Part shown: piece by piece, positions 25,242 through 33,957 of the stretch
Position numbering within the stretch: the stretch's first letter is position 1
Layout: every line of letters starts with the position of its first letter
Assembly (NCBI GenBank): GCA_901457705.2
Contig: LR590083.2
Span: 3,844,597-3,908,596 of the forward strand
Origin: Beijerinckiaceae bacterium RH AL1
GTDB lineage: Bacteria; Pseudomonadota; Alphaproteobacteria; Rhizobiales; Beijerinckiaceae
Length of the DNA: 64,000 nucleotides
Direction: 5' to 3'
The notes under the pieces: model-generated
What the model saw: only the letters and a program-made list of their open reading frames with translations
Told to the model about the DNA's origin: nothing
The model's database searches: none
Made by a program: the position numbers and the translations under genes

Positions 25242-27104
25242 ATGCGTGGGCTGTTGCGGCGTGTCGGTGCGCTCAGGACGAGCTTTGGGGCCAATCGAGA
25301 GGGACAGGTCGCCGTGACGTCCGCCCTCGCCCTTCTGCCGTCGCTGCTGATGGTCGGCGCCGCGGTCGACTACGGCCGGGCGGTCGCCAAGCGCGCCTCG
25401 TTGCAGCAGGCGACGGATGCGACCGTGCTGGCGATCTCCCACAACGAGCTGTCCTCGACCAGCACCGTCGCCTCGCTCACCGGCCCGACGCAGACGTATC
25501 TCAGCGGCCTCATCAACGGCGCGGCGATCCCATCCGGCGGCCTGACGCTCGCCCCGGGAAACACCCAGATCTGCCTTTCGACGACGCTCAACGTGCCGAC
25601 GACGATCATGGGCCTCGCGAACGTCACGACGGTGCCCGTCGGCGCGCGCAGCTGCGCCAAGCCGGCGAGCAGCACGACGATGGAGATCGCGCTGGCGCTC
25701 GACAACTCCGGCTCGATGTCGGAATCGGCCGGCGGCTCGACGAAGATGGCAGCGCTGATCCAGGGCGCCCAGCAGCTCGTCGACACGATGATCCCGTCCG
25801 GCACGACGACGCCGCGCGCGGCGATCTCGATCGTGCCCTTCACCGCCGTCGTCAACGTCGGCGCCAGCTCGCCGCCCCCGGCCTTCGTCGACACGGCGGG
25901 CACGTCCTCGATCCACTGGCAGAACTTCCACCGGCCGGCGCCGATCCCGGTCCTGGCGCCGTTCTACCCGACATCGAAGTTCGATCTCTTGGCGGCGCTG
26001 TCGCCCAAGGGGTCCTGGGGCGGCTGCGTCGAGGAACGGCCCGTGCCCTACACGACGAGCGACACGCCGGCGAACACGGCGACGCCCGACACGATGTTCG
26101 TGCCGTTCCTCTCGCCCGACGATCCCGGCGACACCAACCCGAACGACTGCTTCTTCGTAAAACCGGCCGTGCAGCTCGTGAGCACGAGCTGCTCGTTCGG
26201 CACGCTCGGGCCTGGCCTGCTCAACACGCACCTCTTCTACAATTCCTACCTCGCGGACACCGGCGCGGTGAACCTCAACCTCGGCAACACGTGCCTTCTC
26301 AATCCGCTGTCGGTCACCAACGACACGATCAAGCTGCCGCTGCTCGCATCCGACAACCAGCCGAACTACTTCCCCGCCGCCGGCGCGACGATGGTGTGCA
26401 AGTACAATCAAGGCAAGGTGGTCTCGGTGACCTCCGGGCCCGGCGTCACGACCGGGCCGAATTTTCTATGCAGCGGGCCGGCGCTGACGCCGCTGACCAC
26501 CGACCGCAGCGTGCTCACCACGGCGATCAACGCGATGAAGGCCGGCGGCAGCACCGATCTCGCCGCCGGCACGATGTGGGCCTGGCGCACGATCTCTCCC
26601 GTCGCCGCGATGTTCCCGGTCTCGGCGCCCGGCACGATCGGGCCGCAGAACCCGAAGTCCTACGCGACTTCCACCGGCGCCTCGGCGACCAACGCCAAGT
26701 ACCTCATCCTGATGACCGATGGCTTCAACTCGTGGACGCAGAACGCCTACAGCCCGTGGGGCTCGACCTACGAGGCCTTCGGCTACTACGTGAACAACCG
26801 CATCGCCTCCTACGGCGACTGCAACAATCCCGGCTATTTCGTGCCGACCACGGCCAGCACCTACCGCTGCCAGCTCGACAACGTGACGCGCGAGGCCTGC
26901 ACCAACGCCAAGGCCGCGGGCATCACGATCTACACCGTCGGCTTCACCATCTCGAGCGACCCCATCGACGCGCAGGGCATCTCGCTGCTGCAGAGCTGCG
27001 CCTCGAGCACCGCCGACTATTTCCAGGCGAGCGACGCGGCGGGCCTCGTCAACGCCTTCCAGCAGATCGCCGCCAACATCCAGGGCTTGAGACTGACGCA
27101 ATGA
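25242..27104 (+). CDS. TadG-like pilus-assembly/VWA protein
   Basis: The 620-residue protein has the TadE/TadG N-terminal helix (ANREGQVAVTSALALLPSLL, then VDYGRAVAKRASLQQATDA). A von Willebrand A domain with intact metal site DNSGS is split by a long Cys- and Pro-containing insertion and resumes at LILMTDGFNSW. The start is placed at the ATG at 25242, which has GGGAG eight bases upstream and matches family N-termini. No other tad or flp genes are present, so this is an orphan. It overlaps the next small gene. Confidence 0.8.
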   Translation: MRGLLRRVGALRTSFGANREGQVAVTSALALLPSLLMVGAAVDYGRAVAKRASLQQATDATVLAISHNELSSTSTVASLTGPTQTYLSGLINGAAIPSGGLTLAPGNTQICLSTTLNVPTTIMGLANVTTVPVGARSCAKPASSTTMEIALALDNSGSMSESAGGSTKMAALIQGAQQLVDTMIPSGTTTPRAAISIVPFTAVVNVGASSPPPAFVDTAGTSSIHWQNFHRPAPIPVLAPFYPTSKFDLLAALSPKGSWGGCVEERPVPYTTSDTPANTATPDTMFVPFLSPDDPGDTNPNDCFFVKPAVQLVSTSCSFGTLGPGLLNTHLFYNSYLADTGAVNLNLGNTCLLNPLSVTNDTIKLPLLASDNQPNYFPAAGATMVCKYNQGKVVSVTSGPGVTTGPNFLCSGPALTPLTTDRSVLTTAINAMKAGGSTDLAAGTMWAWRTISPVAAMFPVSAPGTIGPQNPKSYATSTGASATNAKYLILMTDGFNSWTQNAYSPWGSTYEAFGYYVNNRIASYGDCNNPGYFVPTTASTYRCQLDNVTREACTNAKAAGITIYTVGFTISSDPIDAQGISLLQSCASSTADYFQASDAAGLVNAFQQIAANIQGLRLTQ

Positions 27105-27268
27105 CGAAACGCAGAACGCAGAGCTCGTCCCTGGCGATCGGAACGACCGCGATCTTCCTGACGCTGGCCGGGCTCGTCAGCTTCCTCGCCGACGACGGCG
27201 GCGTGCTCGGCCGCGCCTGGAGCCTGCGCGGCACGCTCGTGCCCAGCGCCCAGGCCGAAGAGCGCTGA
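27101..27268 (+). CDS. Small single-pass membrane protein after TadG-like gene
   Basis: The 55-residue frame starts at an ATG that overlaps the preceding stop (ATGA). It has a basic N-terminus, one hydrophobic segment (about residues 12-30) and an end rich in small residues. The overlap and topology suggest a real coupled gene, but there is no recognised family. Confidence 0.4.
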   Translation: MTKRRTQSSSLAIGTTAIFLTLAGLVSFLADDGGVLGRAWSLRGTLVPSAQAEER

Positions 27269-27412
27269 CGGGCGGTCCAGGTCGAACGGCGCCGACGTGC
27301 GTCCAGCTTGAAGGACACTGGCGTGGGCCACCGCCACGGCGGCGATTGCCAGCGGCCGCAAATCCGGTGTAATGCCGCCCGCCCTCGGACGGCGCGTTAG
27401 CGACGATCGGCG

Positions 27413-27488
27413 GGCCGGTAGCTCAATGGTTAGAGCCGGCCGCTCATAACGGTCTGGTTGCAGGTTCGAGTCCTGCCCGGCCCACCAG
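27413..27488 (+). tRNA. tRNA with CAU anticodon, probably tRNA-Ile2
   Basis: A full cloverleaf can be drawn. The acceptor GGGCCGG pairs with CCGGCCC, D-stem GCTC with GAGC, and the anticodon stem GGCCG with CGGTC. The loop is CTCATAA with CAT at 27446-27448, T-stem GCAGG pairs with CCTGC, and CCA is encoded. CAU can mean elongator Met or lysidine-modified Ile2. The D-arm AATGGTTAGAGC and overall sequence resemble Ile2 more than elongator Met, and it lacks initiator features. Confidence 0.9.
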
Positions 27489-27597
27489 CAGTCCCAAGCG
27501 TTGCGCCAGTCGTTTGTCGACGCGCCGCACGGCCTCTCCGGCCCCTTTACGCGACATTAACCACGGAGCCTCAAGCTGCGAGCCGCAGGAGAAGCTC

Positions 27598-28608
27598 ATG
27601 CTGATAGAGGCGTCGCGGCCGCTGTTTCAATTCGCCGAAAGCGAGCTCGAGCCGCCGGTGGCGCGGCCGGCTGCGAAGAAGATCAGCATCGTCACGCCCT
27701 GCTACAACGAAGAGGCGGGCATCGCCGAGTGCGTCGTCGCCGTCCGCACTGTCCTCGAGACCGAGCTTCCCGGCTATATCTACGAGCACGTCTTCATCGA
27801 CAATTGCTCGCAGGACCGCACGGTCCTCATCCTGCGTGAGCTCGCGCGCCACGACAAGCGCATCAAGATCATCGTCAACGCCCGCAACTTCGGCCCGGAC
27901 CGCTCGCCGTTCCATGCGATGCTCGCCTGCGACGGCGACGTCGTCGTGCCCGTGCTGGCCGACCTGCAGACGCCGCCGTCCCTCATCCCCGCGATGATCG
28001 AGCTGTGGCTGCAGGGCAAGAAGAGCGTCATCGCCGTCAAGCGCAAGACCGAGGAGCCGGTGCTTCTCGGCCTCGCCCGCAAGGCGTTCTACGACGCCAT
28101 GCGCCGCGCCTCCAAGATCGAGCAGATCCCGAACTACATGGGATACGGCCTCTACGACCGCTGCGTCATCGATGCGCTGCGCGCCCTCAACGAGCCGGAA
28201 CCCTACTTCCGCGGCCTGATCGCCGAGGTGGGCTTCGAGCGCGCGCTCATCGAGTATGATCAGCCGAAGCGCCGCCACGGCCGCTCGAGCTACACGATCT
28301 TCTCGCTCGCCGACTACGCGTTGCTCGGCCTCTCGAGCTACTCGCGGTTGCCGCTGCGCCTGATGACGCTGGTCGGCTTCGGCGTCTCCTGCCTGAGCTT
28401 CCTCTGCGGGCTCGCCTACCTCATCGTGAAGCTGATCTACTGGTACAGTCTGCCGGTCGGCGTGGCGCCCGTGCTGATCGCGATCTTCTTTCTCAGCGCC
28501 GTCCAGCTTCTCGCGCTCGGGATCGTCGGCGAGTACATCGGTTTGCTCCTCAACTACGCGCGGAAGTTCCCGCACGTGATCGAGAAAGAGCGGATCAACT
28601 TCGACTAG
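27598..28608 (+). CDS. GtrB-like polyprenyl-phosphate glycosyltransferase (GT2)
   Basis: The 336-residue protein has a GT2 catalytic domain (IVTPCYNEEAGI near residues 31-42; VLADLQTPP metal/nucleotide site) and two C-terminal transmembrane helices (about residues 255-275 and 290-315). This is the bactoprenol glucosyltransferase GtrB/DPM1 layout. It moves a sugar from a nucleotide donor to undecaprenyl phosphate at the cytoplasmic face. The start has AGGAGAA six bases upstream. The GtrA-like flippase and a polytopic membrane protein lie next door on the other strand. Confidence 0.85.
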   Translation: MLIEASRPLFQFAESELEPPVARPAAKKISIVTPCYNEEAGIAECVVAVRTVLETELPGYIYEHVFIDNCSQDRTVLILRELARHDKRIKIIVNARNFGPDRSPFHAMLACDGDVVVPVLADLQTPPSLIPAMIELWLQGKKSVIAVKRKTEEPVLLGLARKAFYDAMRRASKIEQIPNYMGYGLYDRCVIDALRALNEPEPYFRGLIAEVGFERALIEYDQPKRRHGRSSYTIFSLADYALLGLSSYSRLPLRLMTLVGFGVSCLSFLCGLAYLIVKLIYWYSLPVGVAPVLIAIFFLSAVQLLALGIVGEYIGLLLNYARKFPHVIEKERINFD

Positions 28609-28620
28609 ATCCGGCAGCGC

Positions 28621-30180
28621 TCACGGCCGCGTCGACGTATCGAAGATCTTCACGAGGAAGCGCGGCGCGACCTTGTCCGGCCAGCAGGCTTGCTTGACGG
28701 TCGGCGCCGACGCGAAGCTTGCCGCATTCATCAGCCACGTCGGGATGTCGCGAACCGGCGCCACGTAGTTCGAGGGCACAGCGTCGCTGCCGAGCGCATG
28801 CGACGCCTCCATCAGCGAGCAGTCGCTGATCGCATAGCGCGGCGTGGCGAGCGCGCGCCCGATCTCGACGATGGCGGACGGCGTGCCCGCGACGACCAGC
28901 GCCCAGCCGACGACGGCGACGATCCGGCGCTCGCGCGTCAGGTCGATGACGACCCCACCGAAGACGAAGGCGACGATGACGAGCGGCGCGATCGAGCTGC
29001 GCATCACGAGATCGTTGTTCGGTCCGAACGAGAAGAACGGCAGCGCAAGAAGCACGAGCGCGCTGAGCGCGAGGGGCGCGCGCGCATCTTCGGGGATCCT
29101 GTGCCTGACGAGGACGAGGAAGACGAGCACCGGCAGCTCGAAAAAAACGAACAGCTCGTACCAGAAGAAGAAGTCGGGCCGCGAGGTCGGGCTCACATGC
29201 GCGATCGACGCCGAGGCGAGCACCATGTAGGCGAGGATCGGCAGGAAGCCGAGAGCGGCGAGGCTCCCGAGCCAGGTGCGTCGAGACGACAGCACATGCC
29301 GCCAGCGCCGCGCGAGGCTGAACAGCAGCCACGGGACGAAAGGAACGACGGCGAGCGGCGACCAGAAGGCGAGGCCCGCAACGGAGACGCCCAGTGTCGC
29401 GACATCCGGCGACGATCGCCGCTGCAGCAGCAGCAAGGTGGCGAGCCACCAGCCCGGCAGCGCGTGGTTCGGCACCCAGAAGAGCTGCACCATGCTGCTC
29501 GAGTACTGGTAGTAGGGATGCCAGCTATCGAGCCCGAACTGCAGGAGATGCGAGTTATCGCGGCCTGTCGTGCCGAAGATCAGCAGGGCGCCGAAGGCCG
29601 ACAGGCCACCGAAGAGGATGACGATGGCGAGGTTCCCCCAGCCGCGTCCGATGGTCGCCAGCAGATAGAAGGTCGCGCCGAGGATCGCCGTGTTCTGAGC
29701 GAGCAGCGCGAGATGCGCGGCGAAGAGCCCGAAGAGGCGGCCGACGAGCGCCGGGGCCATGTACATCCCGAGCGGCGCGCGCAGCAGGTAGTCGGCGTCG
29801 CCGATGCGGTAGGTGGCCAAGCCATGCCTGACGAGGTCGGCGAGCACCGCGTCGCGGACACGCCAGTCCCAGGTCGCGTAGAAGAGATGCGTCTCGCCTC
29901 CGATGACGAGAAGGAGCAGCGCGAGCGCGACGGCGACCAGCAGGCGCGTGACGTGGACCGGCTCGGCGAGCCGGTCGTTGTCGGACGCGTGCCCGGCGAT
30001 CAGCGCCATCGCGCCGCAGCACCCCACGATGACCGCAGCCGCGGGCAGCGGCGCGAGCGACATCGCGAAAATCGCGCACGGTAGGAAGACGAGCGCCGAC
30101 ACGAGCACGATGACGGCGTGGTTCGTCACGACGATCGAGGCGGCGCGGGCGTCGATGGAGGGCGATGTCGTGAGGCTCAT
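28621..30180 (-). CDS. Polytopic membrane protein, putative GT-C-type glycosyltransferase
   Basis: The 519-residue protein has about ten hydrophobic segments spread along its length and a short C-terminal soluble part. Acidic residues after the first helices (THLFYATWDWRVRDAVLADL) suit a GT-C active site, but no signature is certain. Between GtrA- and GtrB-like genes it takes the place of the serotype-specific Gtr transferase, which moves the lipid-linked sugar onto a surface glycan. Its start overlaps the gtrA-like stop (ATGA). Confidence 0.6.
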   Translation of the reverse strand: MSLTTSPSIDARAASIVVTNHAVIVLVSALVFLPCAIFAMSLAPLPAAAVIVGCCGAMALIAGHASDNDRLAEPVHVTRLLVAVALALLLLVIGGETHLFYATWDWRVRDAVLADLVRHGLATYRIGDADYLLRAPLGMYMAPALVGRLFGLFAAHLALLAQNTAILGATFYLLATIGRGWGNLAIVILFGGLSAFGALLIFGTTGRDNSHLLQFGLDSWHPYYQYSSSMVQLFWVPNHALPGWWLATLLLLQRRSSPDVATLGVSVAGLAFWSPLAVVPFVPWLLFSLARRWRHVLSSRRTWLGSLAALGFLPILAYMVLASASIAHVSPTSRPDFFFWYELFVFFELPVLVFLVLVRHRIPEDARAPLALSALVLLALPFFSFGPNNDLVMRSSIAPLVIVAFVFGGVVIDLTRERRIVAVVGWALVVAGTPSAIVEIGRALATPRYAISDCSLMEASHALGSDAVPSNYVAPVRDIPTWLMNAASFASAPTVKQACWPDKVAPRFLVKIFDTSTRP

Positions 30181-30611
30181 GATCGACCGAAGGTGAAGCG
30201 GCTGTTGAGCAGATACGAGAGCGCGACCGCGCCGGGCAGCAGGAGCAGCGCCGCGATGCGCGGATCGACCGCCAGGCGCTGGAGGAGCGCGAGGCCGGCC
30301 GCGTTGTAGACGAACACCAGACAGTAGACGAGGCAGAAAGCGAGCAGCCGCCGCGGGTCGCGCGCGTGGAACACGTACGACCCGGTCGTCACGAAGTTGA
30401 ACAGCACGGCCAGCACGGTCGAGACGCAGAGCGCCGCGAACGTGGAGGGCAGGATGGCGAGCGCAGCGACGAACAGCCCGTAGCCGACGGCCGTGTTAAT
30501 GCCGCCGACGAGCAGAAAGCGCAGGAAGCGGTGCTCGCGCAGCAGGCGGCCTACGAGCCCTGAGGCGGACCTATGGCTGTCCGCCCGTCGTCGCGCGACG
30601 GGGGCCGTCAT
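30177..30611 (-). CDS. GtrA-like flippase
   Basis: The 144-residue protein has four predicted helices and the family stretches FLLVGGINTAVGYGLFVA and LLNSRFTF. GtrA proteins flip polyprenyl-phosphate-linked sugar across the inner membrane. The start at MTAPVARRR gives the family length; a reading to 30686 would add 25 residues. Confidence 0.85.
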   Translation of the reverse strand: MTAPVARRRADSHRSASGLVGRLLREHRFLRFLLVGGINTAVGYGLFVAALAILPSTFAALCVSTVLAVLFNFVTTGSYVFHARDPRRLLAFCLVYCLVFVYNAAGLALLQRLAVDPRIAALLLLPGAVALSYLLNSRFTFGRS

Positions 30612-30748
30612 GATCGTCGGGAGTCGGAGCAACCGCGGTCCATCATGAAACGGGCGCCGCACGACGCCGAAGCTCGCAACCAGCATGACGCGACGATGGT
30701 TAAGGATCGCTCAACCCGCCTCTCGACGACACACGTGGCACGAACTCG

Positions 30749-31615
30749 ATGACAACGCGCGCGATCAGCTTTCCCGTCGACGGCGGCGCGGTCTCGCTCG
30801 GTCTCGATGAGCTCGGCGAGGGCCCGCGCGTCCTGCTGCTGCCGGCGATGAGCAGCATTTCCACGCGCCGCGAGATGGTGCCGCTGATGGAGAGGCTCTC
30901 CGCGCGGTTTCACGCGATGACCGTCGACTGGCCCGGCTTCGGCGATCGCGAGCGGCCGCGCGCCGACTGGTCGCCTGCCGTGCTGACGGCCTTCCTCGAT
31001 CGAGTCTTGCACGAGCATGCGGCGGGCGCCGTTCGCGCCATCGTCGCGGCCGGCCATGCCGCGCCCTATGCGCTTGCGGCGGTCGCGCGCAAGCCCGGCG
31101 TCACCGAGCGCCTGGTGCTCGTTGCGCCGACCTGGCGGGGGCCGTTCCCGACCATGATGCGGGGCCAGCGCCCGTGGTTCGCGCGAGCGTGCGCCGCCGT
31201 CGATCATCCGCTGCTCGGGCCGGCCTTCTACGGCCTCAACGTCTCGAAGCCGGTGATCGACCGGATGGTGCGCGAGCACGTCTACAGCGATCCCGCCTGG
31301 CTCGCCGGCGAGCGCTACTTCGACAAGCTCGCGGTGACGCGGGCTGCCGGCGCGCGGCACGCCTCGGTGCGCTTCGTGACCGGCGCGCTCGACCTCGTCG
31401 ACAGCCGCGACGGCTTCCTCGATCTCGCGCGCAAGGCGGCGGTGCCGATCCTCGTCGTCTACGGCGCCGAGACCCCGCGCCGCTCGCTCGCCGAGATCGA
31501 GGCGATGGAAGGTGTCGAGAACGTCCGGCTCGAGCGCCTGCCGCGCGGAAAGCTCGCCGTGCACGAGGAGTTTCCCGACAAGGTCGCCGCGCTCGTCGCG
31601 CCGTTCATCGCGTAA
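30749..31615 (+). CDS. Alpha/beta-hydrolase fold protein without the nucleophile serine
   Basis: The 288-residue alpha/beta-hydrolase-fold protein has an oxyanion-side segment VLLLPAMSSIS and strand MTVDWPGFGD. The nucleophile elbow reads AAGHAAPYA, so the expected serine (GxSxG) is Ala. Candidate acid and base residues remain (VYGAETP; LAVHEEFPD). It is therefore probably not a serine hydrolase and may bind a ligand or use another chemistry. No partner gene is evident. Confidence 0.75.
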   Translation: MTTRAISFPVDGGAVSLGLDELGEGPRVLLLPAMSSISTRREMVPLMERLSARFHAMTVDWPGFGDRERPRADWSPAVLTAFLDRVLHEHAAGAVRAIVAAGHAAPYALAAVARKPGVTERLVLVAPTWRGPFPTMMRGQRPWFARACAAVDHPLLGPAFYGLNVSKPVIDRMVREHVYSDPAWLAGERYFDKLAVTRAAGARHASVRFVTGALDLVDSRDGFLDLARKAAVPILVVYGAETPRRSLAEIEAMEGVENVRLERLPRGKLAVHEEFPDKVAALVAPFIA

Positions 31616-31633
31616 GCGCGGCGAGCGACCGTC

Positions 31634-32473
31634 TCAAGAGGTCTTCGTCGCGAACGCCTCGAACGCGTCCTTGTAGTCAGGATGCCAGCGCGACAGCGGC
31701 GGCCGGTTCTCGACGATGTCGCCGGCCGCCCACAGGATGCGGCGCTCGTCCTTGGCGCGCGGCACGTCGTTGTCGGGGCAGAGGATGTAGAAGTCGCCGC
31801 GCTCCAGGCTCTCGATCATGAAGTCGATCGTCTGCTCCGGCGTCCAGGCGGCCTCGGGCTTCTCGGTGCGGCCCTTCGCGGTCAGGCCGGTGAACACGAA
31901 GCCCGGAATGAAGAGATGCGCGGAGACCTTGCAGCCCTCCTGGTTGCGCAGGTGATGCTGCAGCGCCTCGGTGAACGCCTTCACGCCGGCCTTGGCGACG
32001 TTGTAGGCGGGATCGCCCGGCGGCGTGGTGATGCCCTGCTTCGAGCCGGTGTTGATGATGAGCGCCGGCGTCCCCTGCGCGATCATGCCCGGCGCCATCA
32101 CGTGCGTGCCGTTGACCACGCCCATGAGGTTGATGGCGATGATGTCGGCCCAGGCCTTCTCCGGCCCAAAAATGTCGCTGCCGGGCTGGATGCCGGCATT
32201 GTTCATGAGCAGGTCGATCGAGCCGAGCTGGTCGCGCACGGTCGCCTCGAGATGCTGCAGCGAGGTGCGATCGGCGACGTCGGTCGGCACCGCCAGCGCG
32301 ACGCCAATCTTGCCGAGCTCCTGCTCGGCCGCGGCGAGCCGGTCGCCGGGCCGGTCGGCGATGGCGACGCGCAGCCCGAGCTTCAGGAACGCCTTGGCGG
32401 CGGCGAGGCCGAGGCCGGAGGCGCCGCCGGTGACGACGGCGACGTTGCGCGGGGCGAGGACGGGGTGGGGCAT
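31634..32473 (-). CDS. Short-chain dehydrogenase/reductase (SDR)
   Basis: The 279-residue classical SDR has cofactor motif TGGASGLG near residues 15-22, NNAG near 90, and catalytic Ser/Tyr/Lys in INTGSKQG and AYNVAKAG. An acidic residue after the second strand (ADRPGD) favours NAD over NADP. It follows the tetraheme cytochrome gene by 56 bases on the same strand and could belong to that operon. Substrate unknown. Confidence 0.87.
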   Translation of the reverse strand: MPHPVLAPRNVAVVTGGASGLGLAAAKAFLKLGLRVAIADRPGDRLAAAEQELGKIGVALAVPTDVADRTSLQHLEATVRDQLGSIDLLMNNAGIQPGSDIFGPEKAWADIIAINLMGVVNGTHVMAPGMIAQGTPALIINTGSKQGITTPPGDPAYNVAKAGVKAFTEALQHHLRNQEGCKVSAHLFIPGFVFTGLTAKGRTEKPEAAWTPEQTIDFMIESLERGDFYILCPDNDVPRAKDERRILWAAGDIVENRPPLSRWHPDYKDAFEAFATKTS

Positions 32474-32529
32474 GCAAAAGTCCTGGGCTCAGAGGAATCG
32501 TCGCCACAACGGCCTGCGGCGGGAAAGGA

Positions 32530-33957
32530 TCATCGGGACGGGGCGCCGAGCACCTTGCCCGCGACGGTGCGACCGTACATCGACATCGGCGTGTCGTGGA
32601 ATTGCTGCCGCGTCGCCGCGACGTCGCCGGTGAAGCGCGGATCCTGCGGACGCTCGTGGCTGTCCATGAATAGCGCGACGTCCCAGGCCTCCTGGTCGGA
32701 GAGCGTGCCGCCCTGGCCGAGCGGCATGTTGGCCTTGATGAAGCCCGACGCGTTGGCGATCGACTCCATGCCGGCGCCCCAGTTGAAGGAATCCGCGCCC
32801 CACAGTGCGGGAAACACGGGCGCGCCGGCCGCGCTCTTCTGTCCGGCGCCGCCCGGCCCATGGCAGAGCGCGCACTTGCCGGCATAGACCGTCGCGCCGC
32901 GCGAGAAATCGGCCGCCTGCGCCGGCGGCGGCAGCTTCGGATAGCCCTGCCCCGGCACCTTGGTGCCGACGGGTTGCCCCTTGGCGAGGACGAACGCGTA
33001 GGTCTCCAGCGCCACAAGCACCTCGTCGCCGAGCGGCGGCTCTTTTCCGTTCATCGAATAGCGAAAGCACCCCTGCAGGCGCTCGGCGAACGTGTCGACG
33101 TGATGCGTCTTCTTCCGGTAGGCGGGGTAGAGCAGATAGGCCGCGCCCATCGGCGCGGAATCGGCCCGGCGCCCGGCGTCGAGATGGCAGTTTGCGCAGG
33201 TCAGGCTGTTGCCGACGAAGCGCGCGGCATGCGCCTGGGGATCGCGGAAGATCGCCTCGCCCTGGCGCGCCACCTTGCCAAGCTCGTCGTCGGGCAAGGC
33301 GGTGTCGAGCACCGGCAGGGGTGACTGGCCCGGCACCGGCGACAGCGACGCGTAATAGGCGGCAACGGCCGCGACCTGATCCGACGCGAGCTTCCTTGCG
33401 ATGCCGCCCATCAGGCCCTGCGGATCGTCGCTGCGGCCGCCGTCGACCCAGGACCGCAGCGCGTTCGCCAGAAAGCGCGCGGGCTGCCCGGCGAGCGGCG
33501 GGAACGCGGACCCGACGCCGAGCCCGTCGCGGCCGTGGCACGAGGCGCAGGGCGGCACACCCTTGCCCCAGTCGCCGCGCTCGGCGAGCGCCGCACCGGC
33601 CGCAGCCTTTGGATCGGCCGGCTCGTCGAGAGGCTTCGGCCGCAGGCTGGCGTAGTAGGCGGCGAGATCGCGGCGCTCAGCGTCAGGAAGCCCGGCCGCG
33701 ATCGGCGACATGATCGGGTTCTTGCGCGCCGGCGTCGCGAAGGCGTCGAGCCGGTGCTCGAGATAGCCCGCATCGAGCCCGGCGAGGCGCGGGACGCCGG
33801 CCGCCGCGCCGCCCTGGCCCTCGCCGCCGTGGCAGGCCGCGCACGGGCCGGCAAGCGCCGCGCCCCGCGCCGCGTCGCCCCGGTCATTCGCGTGCACCAC
33901 TGCGGGAACGAAGAGCGCAAAGGCCGCCGCGAACAGGGTGGTCCGAGGCCGACTCAT
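32530..33957 (-). CDS. Tetraheme cytochrome c: diheme c4-like plus TsdA-like halves
   Basis: The 475-residue exported protein (signal peptide ending VVHA, near 23) has four CxxCH sites: CAACH (39-43), CASCH (about 136), CANCH (about 254) and CALCH (about 361). The first two lie in cytochrome c4-like repeats. The third is in a TsdA-like stretch (CHLDAGRRADSAPMG, then YPAYRKKTHHVDTF and GCFRYSMNG), which in thiosulfate dehydrogenase supplies the Cys ligand to heme. This looks like an electron-accepting c4 module fused to a catalytic module. Its start overlaps the upstream binding-protein stop. Confidence 0.85.
   Translation of the reverse strand: MSRPRTTLFAAAFALFVPAVVHANDRGDAARGAALAGPCAACHGGEGQGGAAAGVPRLAGLDAGYLEHRLDAFATPARKNPIMSPIAAGLPDAERRDLAAYYASLRPKPLDEPADPKAAAGAALAERGDWGKGVPPCASCHGRDGLGVGSAFPPLAGQPARFLANALRSWVDGGRSDDPQGLMGGIARKLASDQVAAVAAYYASLSPVPGQSPLPVLDTALPDDELGKVARQGEAIFRDPQAHAARFVGNSLTCANCHLDAGRRADSAPMGAAYLLYPAYRKKTHHVDTFAERLQGCFRYSMNGKEPPLGDEVLVALETYAFVLAKGQPVGTKVPGQGYPKLPPPAQAADFSRGATVYAGKCALCHGPGGAGQKSAAGAPVFPALWGADSFNWGAGMESIANASGFIKANMPLGQGGTLSDQEAWDVALFMDSHERPQDPRFTGDVAATRQQFHDTPMSMYGRTVAGKVLGAPSR

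Noticed and set aside
25160-27268. 702-codon forward frame across the TadG-like gene
   Set aside because: Arg/Gln/Pro-rich shadow translation; only its last 55 codons (from 27101) show a start overlap and a membrane helix.
27413-27488. Call as initiator tRNA-fMet
   Set aside because: The acceptor stem is fully paired at position 1-72, unlike initiator tRNA; Ile2 or elongator Met fits better.
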